Origin: Arthrobacter ipis
GTDB taxonomy: Bacteria > Actinomycetota > Actinomycetes > Actinomycetales > Micrococcaceae
Direction: 5' to 3'
NCBI RefSeq assembly: GCF_014694315.1
Contig: NZ_JAAOXD010000007.1
Coordinates: 153,314 to 217,313 of the forward strand
Length of the DNA stretch: 64,000 nt
Every line of letters begins with the position of its first letter. Positions within the stretch are counted from its first letter, which is position 1. This document shows positions 57,785-64,000 of the stretch, piece after piece. The notes beneath the pieces were generated by a model that had not been told where the DNA came from, did no database searches, and saw only the letters and a program-made list of their open reading frames with translations. The translations under genes and the position numbers were made by a program.

Positions 57785-58810
57785 ATGTCGGCTCAGGAAC
57801 GCTCCCGGGGCGCTGCGGCGCTGGACCTTCTTTTCATCGGCGGAACCGGCGTGATCAGCGCCGCGACAGTCGCGCACGCGGTGGAGCTTGGGCACCGGGT
57901 AACCGTCCTAAATAGGGGACAATCGGTCGACCGTCCGGCGCCCGCCGGCACGGAGCTCCTACAGGCGGACATTCGCGATCCCGCAGCCGTCCGCAGCACT
58001 CTGGGTACACGTGAATTCGACGCCGTCGCAGACTTCATCTCGTTCACTCCAGAGCACGCCAACGCCGCAGTGGAGCAGTTCCGCGGCCGCACCGGACAGT
58101 TCGTGTTCGTCAGCTCGGCCTCGGCCTACCAAAAGCCGCCATCCCGGCTCCCCATCCTGGAATCAACTCCGCTGCGGAATCCCCACTGGCAGTATTCACG
58201 GGACAAAATCGCGTGTGAGGATCTCCTGCTGCACGCGTACCGGGAGGAGGGCTTCCCGGTCACGGTGGTGCGCCCATCACACACGTACGACCGGACCAAG
58301 ATCGCGCTGCTGGGAGGATGGACGGACATCCACCGGATGCGGGCGGGTTTGCCCGTTGTGGTGCACGGCGACGGGGCGTCGCTGTGGACTGTCACTCATA
58401 GCCGCGACTTCGCCAAGGCTTTCGTGGGGTTACTGGGCCGCTACCAAGCAGTGGGTGAAAGCTACACCATCACCTCGGACGAGTTCCTGACATGGGACGC
58501 GATTTACCGTCAATTCGCCCAGGCGGCAGGGGTTGCCGAGCCGGAATTGGTTCACGTTGCCTCGGAAACCATCGCCGCCCTTGATCCCGTCCGCGGCCCC
58601 TGGCTGCTCGGCGACCGGTCACACTCCGTATTGTTCGACAATTCCAAGATCAAGACACTGGTGCCCACTTTTGCGGCAACCGTGCCGTTTTCTTCCGGTG
58701 CGCGCGAGGTGGTGCAATGGCACGACTCTCAGCCGAAGCTCCAGGTGGTTGACCACGGATTCATGGATATGAGCGAGAATCTCATCAAGTGGGTCCGGCG
58801 GCCCTTCTAG
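57785..58810 (+). CDS. NAD-dependent epimerase/dehydratase-like protein
   Basis: This 341-aa extended SDR has a Rossmann fold. The coenzyme motif is LLFIGGTGVISAATVAHAVE near residue 14, and the CSP41/GDP-mannose-dehydratase-like blocks FVFVSSASAYQKPPSRLPIL, HWQYSRDKIACEDLLLHAYR and VVRPSHTYDRTKIALLGGW follow. The usual Tyr-x-x-x-Lys appears as YSRDK. A WTVTHSRDFAKAFVGLLGR helix follows, as in sugar-modifying SDRs of this group. ATG at 57785 is used with GGAAG 5-9 nt upstream; an in-frame GTG at 57764 overlaps the preceding stop (GTGA). The operon context with two reductases fits a redox or sugar-modifying role. The exact substrate is open. Confidence 0.82.
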   Translation: MSAQERSRGAAALDLLFIGGTGVISAATVAHAVELGHRVTVLNRGQSVDRPAPAGTELLQADIRDPAAVRSTLGTREFDAVADFISFTPEHANAAVEQFRGRTGQFVFVSSASAYQKPPSRLPILESTPLRNPHWQYSRDKIACEDLLLHAYREEGFPVTVVRPSHTYDRTKIALLGGWTDIHRMRAGLPVVVHGDGASLWTVTHSRDFAKAFVGLLGRYQAVGESYTITSDEFLTWDAIYRQFAQAAGVAEPELVHVASETIAALDPVRGPWLLGDRSHSVLFDNSKIKTLVPTFAATVPFSSGAREVVQWHDSQPKLQVVDHGFMDMSENLIKWVRRPF

Positions 58811-58885
58811 CATCGCCAACCCTGGAGCAGCCATTCCGGCGGCAGCATGAGGGCTTCCTGCCGTGCGGTTTCTACCGGGCGTTTC

Positions 58886-59113
58886 TCATCGGGCCGGGGG
58901 CCGCTGGGGATCCTCCAGCGCCGGCTCATCAGGTTCGCCGTCCGGGCCGGTCGGCGGTCCGGGGTTGTCCTGGTGAGGAACTGCAGGTTCTTCCTGGGGC
59001 GGGTCCTGGCTGGGGTCGAAGGGGAAGCCCTCGGGCGAAGCGTCCCTGGGCTGGTCTTGGTCCTCGTTCTGGTCAGCCGGGTTCCGCTCCGCGTTGGCGG
59101 GCGTTTCGCTCAT
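58886..59113 (-). CDS. Acidic disordered small protein (75 aa)
   Basis: No family is recognised. The 75-aa sequence is strongly acidic and proline-rich (SETPANAERNPADQNEDQDQ; PSQDPPQEEPAVPHQDNPGP), with no hydrophobic core, so it is probably intrinsically disordered. The ATG at 59113 has AAGGA about 10 nt upstream, and a 5' extension to 59170 is rejected as it lacks an RBS. The composition is unlike the rest of the window. It lies between the epimerase-like gene and the CDP-alcohol phosphatidyltransferase, 75 bp past the former's stop on the opposite strand. Comparable acidic small proteins in actinobacteria are stress-associated, but nothing shows that here. Confidence 0.5.
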   Translation of the reverse strand: MSETPANAERNPADQNEDQDQPRDASPEGFPFDPSQDPPQEEPAVPHQDNPGPPTGPDGEPDEPALEDPQRPPAR

Positions 59114-59250
59114 GGTCTGGATCCTTAGCTGTTGGAAGGGCCAGGATTTTCTTTTGCCGGGCCACTCCAAGGATTACCAGCGGGGCCGTGGTTAGTCCAG
59201 AGCACCAAGGCCAGCGAGAAGTGGCGGAAGAGCCAGTTGAGCCGAGGCCA

Positions 59251-60003
59251 TCAGTTCACCAGTTCGGTGCTCGAGTGCCGGCCGGTCCAATTCCGGTGGC
59301 CTTGCTCCAGTTCCACGACGTCCCGGCCGAACGAAGCCAGTAGCGCAACAAGCGCCAGGACAACGGCAACGGTGCTGATTCCACCGGGCACCCCCGGCGT
59401 AAGCGCCAGCAGCAAGGCGCAGGGCTGGTACGCACCAATAACCTTGCGCAACCGCTTAACAGGCAAAGTTCGTTTCAGTTCAGGCCGGAACCATCCGGCT
59501 GCTACGAAGGCGTACCACATGAGTCCGATGGCCAGGACCCAGGGACCGACGATGGGTACAGCCGCGCACGACAGTACGAGGACAAGCGCCGCATCGGTCT
59601 GGACATCCAGCCGGCCTCCCGCCGGGCTCTCGCAGGCAAACCGCCGCGCAACGGCCCCGTCCACCGCGTCAAGAAGGAAGGCCGCCGCACCCAGCACCAC
59701 CACCGGCACGCCGGGCCCGGTTCCGGTTCCGCCAAACGACGCTGGAACCGCCATCGCCGCGCAACACGAAACCAACACAGCGCGAATCAGGGTAACGCGG
59801 TCCGCGGCTGTCGTCAGCCGGGGCTTGCGGCTTAGGACAGAGGTCGCGGCATTTCCCACCACCGCCAGTCCGGCGCCCATGGCGGCAAGGAAGTAGGTTG
59901 CTTGAGCACCTGCGACGGCGAGGATCCAGCTGCCGGACACAAGGAAAACAGCCATGGCAACGGCTACGTCCACCACGGCACGCCTAGCGAGCAAGATCTG
60001 CAT
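59251..60003 (-). CDS. CDP-alcohol phosphatidyltransferase family protein
   Basis: This 250-aa membrane enzyme has about seven helices and the full CDP-alcohol phosphatidyltransferase motif: Asp112-x-x-Asp115-Gly116, Ala119-Arg120, Gly129, Asp133 and Asp137 (segment DAVDGAVARRFACESPAGG, then RLDVQTDAA). The spacing matches the family exactly. It moves a phosphatidyl group from CDP-diacylglycerol (or a related CDP-activated donor) to an alcohol such as inositol phosphate or glycerol phosphate; the acceptor cannot be read off. The ATG at 60003 starts MQILLARRAVVD. It is convergent with nothing and divergent from the third aldo/keto reductase across 138 bp. The extra N-terminal helix (residues 10-50) is longer than in the minimal family. 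Confidence 0.88.
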   Translation of the reverse strand: MQILLARRAVVDVAVAMAVFLVSGSWILAVAGAQATYFLAAMGAGLAVVGNAATSVLSRKPRLTTAADRVTLIRAVLVSCCAAMAVPASFGGTGTGPGVPVVVLGAAAFLLDAVDGAVARRFACESPAGGRLDVQTDAALVLVLSCAAVPIVGPWVLAIGLMWYAFVAAGWFRPELKRTLPVKRLRKVIGAYQPCALLLALTPGVPGGISTVAVVLALVALLASFGRDVVELEQGHRNWTGRHSSTELVN

Positions 60004-60141
60004 ATGCCTCCCTTGCGCTCATCGTAACAACCGGGAGGTCCAAGAGTGCCCCGGCCTGACCTCGGAAGATAGCAAGAATGGACACTCAAGGCAGCAAACG
60101 GGGTCTGGGCAAACTGCCCCCGATAGGAAAGACTCTTCCGC

Positions 60142-60972
60142 ATGGCACAAGCACCAGTCATCGAGCTGAATGACGGCAACCGGATACCGCAGATCGGTCT
60201 CGGCACCTGGCCGCTGAACGACCGGGAGGTCAGTGACGCCGTCGTACGGGCTGCGGAAGCCGGGTACCGGCATATCGATACCGCCGTCCGCTACGGGAAC
60301 GAGGCCGGCGTCGGATCCGGGATCCGTGATAGCGGTCTGGACCGGACGGAGTTTTTCATCACCACCAAGCTGGACGGCGAATTCCAGGGAGGGGATCTGG
60401 CTGTCGCAGGCCTTGAGGGCTCGCTGAAGCGGTTCAACCTGGACTATGTGGACCTGCTACTGATCCATTGGCCGCTCCCCCGCCGCGGAGAATTCATCTC
60501 CACTTGGAAGACCTTTGAGCGGCTGCAGGGCGAGGGGAAAGTCCGGTCGATCGGAGTATCGAACTTCAAGCCGGCTCACCTTGAACAGCTCATGTGGGAG
60601 ACCGAGGTGGTGCCGGCCGTCAACCAGATACAGCTCAACCCCTCGGTGAACCGCTCCGCGGACTGCGCCTACAACGAGCGGCACGGGATCGTTACAGAAT
60701 CGTACAGCCCGCTCGGTGCGGGGTCGGGGTTGCTGTCCGCGCCAGTCCTGACACGAATCGCCGGCAAACACGGCAAAACGGTGAGCCAGGTGGTGTTGCG
60801 CTGGCACGTACAGCAGGGCTTGGTGGCCATCCCCAAGTCCTCCGATCCCCAGCGGATGAAGGAGAACATTGACGTCTTCGACTTCGCCCTGGATGAGGAG
60901 GACCTGACTGCCATTAGCACCCTCGATGAAGGCCCCGAGGCGGGGGTAAATTCCGACGTCCAGGGCCACTAG
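60142..60972 (+). CDS. Aldo/keto reductase (AKR5-type)
   Basis: This 276-aa reductase is the third aldo/keto reductase in 6 kb and resembles the one at 55890. The tetrad appears in GYRHIDTAVRYGNEAGVGSG (Asp, Tyr), FFITTKLDGEF (Lys) and VDLLLIHWPLP (His); LGTWPLNDREVSDAVVRAA and GVSNFKPAHLEQLMWETEVV are family blocks. QGLVAIPKSSDPQRMKENID marks the NADPH site. The start at 60142 follows a purine-rich GGAAAGACTC. It is a single gene, separate from the MmyB-linked operon. The GlsB-type gene follows 147 bp downstream, with the palindrome between them. Confidence 0.92.
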   Translation: MAQAPVIELNDGNRIPQIGLGTWPLNDREVSDAVVRAAEAGYRHIDTAVRYGNEAGVGSGIRDSGLDRTEFFITTKLDGEFQGGDLAVAGLEGSLKRFNLDYVDLLLIHWPLPRRGEFISTWKTFERLQGEGKVRSIGVSNFKPAHLEQLMWETEVVPAVNQIQLNPSVNRSADCAYNERHGIVTESYSPLGAGSGLLSAPVLTRIAGKHGKTVSQVVLRWHVQQGLVAIPKSSDPQRMKENIDVFDFALDEEDLTAISTLDEGPEAGVNSDVQGH

Positions 60973-61030
60973 CACCCAGCCCCCGGCGTGCGCTGCCGGG
61001 AGCCCGCCACCGGATATCGACTGGCAAATA

Positions 61031-61052
61031 AATAGTAAGCATGTTTAGTATT
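61031..61052. promoter_or_regulatory. Second copy of the GTAAGCA/TTAGTA palindrome
   Basis: AATAGTAAGC (61031-61040) with TTTAGTATT (61044-61052) closely resembles the site at 413-434, differing at three bases. It lies 68 bp upstream of the ATG of the GlsB/YeaQ-type stress gene, in the position of an operator or promoter element. Confidence 0.55.
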
Positions 61053-61119
61053 GAGCAGAAGGACGAAGCGTACCCGGCAATCCGGGTAACTCCTCTAGAT
61101 GAAGAAGGAACGATAAAAG

Positions 61120-61383
61120 ATGGGTTTTTTCGCATTTCTGATTCTTGGCCTCATTGCTGGAGCCATTGCTAAGGCCATCCTCCCCGGGCGGCAGGGCGGC
61201 GGCATTTTCATCACGCTTCTGCTTGGTGTGGTGGGCGCAATTCTCGGCGGCTTCATCGGCAGCGCACTCTTTAAGGTCGGTATCAACGAGTTCTTCTCGC
61301 TGTCCACCTGGCTGCTGGCGATCGGAGGCGCACTTATCGTGCTGCTGGTTTACGGCATGATTACCAAGCGCTCGGCCCGCTAG
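61120..61383 (+). CDS. GlsB/YeaQ/YmgE family stress-response membrane protein
   Basis: This 87-aa protein with three hydrophobic helices belongs to the GlsB/YeaQ/YmgE (transglycosylase-associated) family: MGFFAFLILGLIAGAIAKAI, LPGRQGGGIFITLLLGVVGA, ILGGFIGSALF and LSTWLLAIGGALIVLLVYGM. Family members are induced by general or alkaline stress. It starts at ATG 61120 with GAAGGAACG about 10 nt upstream and sits 68 bp after the palindrome, then ends at a hairpin terminator. The function in the membrane is undefined. Confidence 0.92.
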   Translation: MGFFAFLILGLIAGAIAKAILPGRQGGGIFITLLLGVVGAILGGFIGSALFKVGINEFFSLSTWLLAIGGALIVLLVYGMITKRSAR

Positions 61384-61396
61384 AGCGGGCAGTGCC

Positions 61397-61433
61397 GGAA
61401 CCGGCTCCGGGAAACCTCCCGGGGCCGGTTTCC
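61397..61433 (+). terminator. Hairpin terminator of the stress gene
   Basis: GGAACCGGC (61398-61406) pairs with GCCGGTTTCC (61424-61433) with one bulged T, and CCGGG/CCCGG pair inside. It lies about 15 bp after the GlsB-type gene. Confidence 0.55.
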
Positions 61434-61496
61434 TACCCCAGGCCCTATCGGGCCGCACCAAATCGTACAGATCCCCCTCAAGAGCAGGAGATCATC

Positions 61497-61916
61497 ATGA
61501 AATCCAAACTTCTCTTCGGCGCAGGAATCGCTGCAGGTTATGTGCTCGGATCCAGGTCCGGCCGGGCAGCGTACGACAAGCTCAAAGCACGCGCTGCAGG
61601 CATCTGGGACAGCAAGCCGGTCCAGGACAAGGTCACGGCAGCAACCGAAGCCGTCAAGGAAAAGGCCCCTGAGGTCACTGACCAGCTAGCGGAAGCTGCG
61701 CGCCGGGCAGGAACCGTGCTGGGCTCGGCTATGCACCGCGATGCACCCAAGTCGGGTGACGCCGGCACCGCTTCTGCCGGCACTGAGTCTGCAACGGGCA
61801 CATCGTCGGACAGCGGGCACGTGCCCGCCCACAGCACGCATCCGGAAACGGTAAACCTTGGGACCTCCGATGTTGAATCCGATCCGGCACTCAACATAGA
61901 TCCGAACAAGCGGTAG
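61497..61916 (+). CDS. YtxH-like small protein with Ser/Thr-rich tail
   Basis: This 139-aa protein begins MKSKLLFGAGIAAGYVLGSR, the glycine-rich hydrophobic start typical of YtxH-type proteins. An amphipathic stretch follows (AAYDKLKARAAGIWDSKPVQ; VTAATEAVKEKAPEVTDQLA, residues about 23-61). The C-terminal half is disordered, with GTASAGTESATGTSSDSGH. The ATG at 61497 has AGGAG 7-11 nt upstream, and the longer frame from 61392 is rejected. It follows the GlsB-type gene by 113 bp on the same strand and probably shares its stress context. A single N-terminal anchor with a cytoplasmic coiled tail is likely. Confidence 0.7.
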   Translation: MKSKLLFGAGIAAGYVLGSRSGRAAYDKLKARAAGIWDSKPVQDKVTAATEAVKEKAPEVTDQLAEAARRAGTVLGSAMHRDAPKSGDAGTASAGTESATGTSSDSGHVPAHSTHPETVNLGTSDVESDPALNIDPNKR

Positions 61917-61968
61917 CTTCAGGGTTGGCCGCTTGAGCCTGCATCCCGGGCGGTGTGGGTAAGAACTT

Positions 61969-62247
61969 AAAATGTCACAGCCCTCTGACACTGTTTTCCT
62001 ATGGAAGCCATTGGGGAAGGCGCGGACGGTATGCCAGGCCGGGCAGCAGTGCCCGGCCTGCGTGCTGCCCTGCTGCGTAGCGTCCCCGCTTCCGGGCGAC
62101 CGGCTTCTGCCGCGTCCGGCACCGCCGTTGCGGACACATCATCGTCCGACGGCGGTGCTGCCGCCCACTCGGTAGCGCAGGTCCCCGGTCACATCCAAAA
62201 ATGTCAGACCCCGGCGAGATAGTTTTCCTATGGAAGCCATTGGGGAA
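61969..62247 (+). repeat. Duplicated 5' region of DUF222-HNH genes
   Basis: Two about 50-bp segments at 61969-62018 and 62198-62247 are largely identical. Each contains AATGTCA, then about 18 bp later GTTTTCCTATGGAAGCC and ATTGGGGAA, identical over 26 bp (61993-62018 and 62222-62247), and each places the same start codon context (ATG at 62001 and 62230). The repeat thus covers the upstream flank and the first six codons of the family. Confidence 0.75.
62001..62222 (+). pseudogene. Truncated 5' fragment of a DUF222-HNH gene
   Basis: This 73-codon frame starts MEAIGEGADGMPGRAAVPG and continues to SSDGGAAAHSVAQVPG before a stop. It parallels the N-terminus of the larger gene at 62230 (MEAIGENRADISAGTDVSG and SDGGAAADSGFPTPG), so it is the beginning of a second copy of the same family, cut off after about 60 residues. 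It ends 7 bp before the next ATG, at the second copy of the repeat. It contains none of the DUF222 core or the HNH motif and is probably non-functional. Confidence 0.65.
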
Positions 62248-64000
62248 AATCGAGCGGACATCTCGGCCGGGACTGACGTCTCCGGCTTCAACGCCGCTGC
62301 TCTGATGCGCGGCCCGGTGCTTCGCAGCGCTCCCGCTGCCGGTTCCCGTTCTGACTCACCTGTAACCGGCGTTCTTAAGGACGCGTCCGACGGCGGTGCT
62401 GCCGCAGATTCCGGCTTTCCCACTCCGGGCCCAGGGACGAACGGTTCGGAGCCAGTTGCCGCGGCAACTACTGAGCTGACGTCCCCACCGCTGGCAACAT
62501 CCAATCTGAAGGCGGCGCTGGCGCTGCTGGACTCCGCCACCAGCTCGGCGCCGGAGGAGCTGGCGGCGGGCAGCTTCCTTGAGGCCGCCGATTTCGCCGA
62601 ACTGACCGAGGAACTCTCCCGCCGCGTCGAATACCTCCAGCTCCAGGCCGCAGACGCGGTGGACCGGACGCGAACCGAGGCCATCAACGCCGCTGAGGCC
62701 GCCAGCCGCGCGGCCGGCTGGACCACAGGCTGGGGCACCGAACCCGAACCTGTCTCGGCTCCTGACGCCCACCCCTCCGGGGCTGCTGCCGCCACGGCTG
62801 GAGCCTCTGGCTTCTTCGTTGCCGGTGCTGCCGCCACCTCCGACAGCACCACAACCGCCGCCGACGACGCCCCGGCTGCAAACCCGGTGCCTGCTGCCTC
62901 TGCCCCTACCCCAGCCTCTGCGGTGGCCTGGTCCCCGGCCGATGACGGGGCCCACAACACCGCCGAGTTCCTCCGCAACCGGCTCCGGATCAGCACCCCC
63001 GAAGCCCGACGCCGCCTCGCCCTCGCTAACGCCACCCTCCCCCGCACCGGACTCGGCGGCCGGCCCATGCCACCGGAACGCGAAGAAACCGCCGCAGCCC
63101 TCACCGCCGGGACCATCTCCTCCCGCGCCGGAACCATCATCACCACGGCCCTGGACAAAGTCCGCCACATCCCCGACCCCGGCCTGATCGCCGAAATGGA
63201 ACACAACCTCACCCTGACCGCGATCGAGAACGACCACGACTTCCTCACCCGCATCGCCCACCGCTGGATCGACGCCCTCGACCAGGACGACACCGAACCG
63301 TCCGAAGAAAACCTCCGCCACCGCCAAGGCGTCTTCCTCCACCACAAACGAGGCGGCCTCCACCACCTCGAAATCCGCGCCACCACCGACCAATACGAAG
63401 TCCTCACCACCGTCATGAACACCGCCACCAACCCCCGCACCACCACCCCGGACACCACCAACTGCGGGAGTGACAGCAGCGATGGCGACAGTGGCAGCGA
63501 CGGTGACGGCATGGCTGGCACAGGCGCCGAAGGCAGCGGCCCCGACAGTGGCGGCGGCTGCGGCGACGGTCGCGCTGACAGTGCCAGCGCCGCTGTCGAC
63601 CTGGACGCCGCGTTCAACGCCGCCCCGGAACCGGACCTGGACCGCCGCACCCTCGCCCAACAACGCCTCGACGGCCTCGTCGGCGCGTCCAAGGCAGCCC
63701 TCGCCGCCGGCACCCCACCACCGGAGGACTCCGCCCCCAAGTCATGGTCACCGTCGGCTACCGGGACCTCCTCAACAGCATCGAGACCGCAGCCGCCCAA
63801 GGCCCCCGCTACAACAGAAACCACCCCGGCCCCCGCCCAACAGACAGCCCCCGGCCAACCGACCCGCAGACGCCGCATGCCAGCGAACCCGGACAGGAAG
63901 ACACCGGCACGGACCCCCGGCAGACCAGCGAACCCGACACGCAGACGGGCAACCGGCCCGTCACCACGCTCCCCGGCATCAACTTGTCCGGCACTGACAA
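62230..64000 (+). pseudogene. DUF222/HNH endonuclease gene, frameshifted and cut by the window
   Basis: The frame from ATG 62230 gives a DUF222 (Arthrobacter 13E12-type) protein: a variable Ala/Gly/Ser-rich N-terminal part with coiled LEAADFAELTEELSRRVEYL, then NTAEFLRNRLRISTPEARRR, ALANATLPRTGLGGRPMPPE and QQRLDGLVGASKAALAAGT (to about 63711). There the frame turns to nonsense, while the expected continuation GLRPQVMVTVGYRDLLNSIE is in another frame from 63723. One base missing from the CCCC at 63713-63716 explains it exactly. Both frames stay open to the window end, where the HNH domain would follow. A Gly/Asp/Ser repeat insertion (residues about 414-455) is another oddity. No RBS precedes the ATG. 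Either a real frameshift or a sequencing error. Confidence 0.75.

Noticed and set aside
61972..62175. A 67-codon frame starting MSQPSDTVFLWKPLG, paralleled by MSDPGEIVFLWKPLG at the second repeat copy
   Set aside because: The similarity follows from the DNA repeat; after the repeat the two frames share nothing, whereas the MEAIGE frame stays similar further downstream.
62139..63878. A 579-codon minus-strand open frame opposite the DUF222-HNH gene
   Set aside because: Biased Val/Ala/Gly/Ser composition produced by high G/C at codon positions on the other strand; the plus strand carries recognisable family sequence.

Overview
The window is a stretch of high-GC actinobacterial chromosome, most like Arthrobacter/Pseudarthrobacter (Micrococcaceae). 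This rests on strong G/C bias at third codon positions, frequent GTG/TTG starts, actinobacterial gene families (Ku/LigD, DUF222-HNH, desferrioxamine-type siderophore genes, DUF6458, DUF7218) and a DtxR/IdeR-like box. No rRNA, tRNA, CRISPR array, transposase or prophage was recognised. The left edge cuts a coiled-coil membrane protein and the right edge cuts a DUF222/HNH gene.

Layout. 0-3.6 kb: envelope or stress small proteins, a YihY/BrkB membrane protein, and an acyl-CoA dehydrogenase-like gene followed by a degraded PIG-L/glycosyltransferase remnant. 3.6-9 kb: Dps, a signal peptidase I overlapping a Tat-exported multicopper oxidase, and a secreted VCBS/FG-GAP repeat protein. 9-14 kb: O-methyltransferase, thiamine-binding protein, TetR regulator, a tiny conserved protein, a SIS-domain protein, AzlC/AzlD and a glycerophosphodiesterase. 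14-21.6 kb: DUF445 protein, secreted M1 aminopeptidase with an inserted domain, PxpA-type 5-oxoprolinase subunit, two unknown proteins and an MFS exporter. 21.6-26.5 kb: a GH65 disaccharide phosphorylase with its beta-phosphoglucomutase, behind a LacI-type operator and a long non-coding leader, then an esterase and a DUF6458 protein. 26.6-31 kb: a complete fructose PTS operon (fruR-fruK-fruA-ptsH). 31-37 kb: stress-type small proteins and the divergent ku/ligD non-homologous end-joining pair. 37.5-41 kb: ProP-type MFS transporter, FUSC protein and SDR.

41.2-46.7 kb carries a four-gene desferrioxamine-type siderophore operon (desA-B-C-D) in which every junction overlaps by 4 bp, preceded by a DtxR/IdeR-like box. 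47-49.7 kb holds small proteins, a GNAT protein and a membrane acyltransferase. 49.8-54 kb is a four-carbon acid-sugar cluster: a DUF1537 kinase, a beta-hydroxyacid dehydrogenase and a class II ketose-bisphosphate-type aldolase, divergent from an FCD-type GntR regulator with a palindromic operator between them. It lacks the usual OtnI and OtnC. 54-61 kb: dodecin, an XRE/MmyB regulator divergent from two aldo/keto reductases and a nucleoside-diphosphate-sugar epimerase-like gene, a CDP-alcohol phosphatidyltransferase and a third aldo/keto reductase. 61-64 kb: GlsB/YeaQ-type stress protein, a YtxH-like protein, then a truncated and a frameshifted DUF222-HNH gene that share a repeated 5' end.

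The most interesting non-gene signals are: a GTAAGCA/TTAGTA-type palindrome upstream of three unrelated stress-type genes, which suggests a small regulon; a paralogous pair of tiny proteins sharing an LYR.LDTP.P..GA..WY core; the tetronate-type cluster with a non-canonical aldolase; and the duplicated 5' end of the DUF222-HNH genes.
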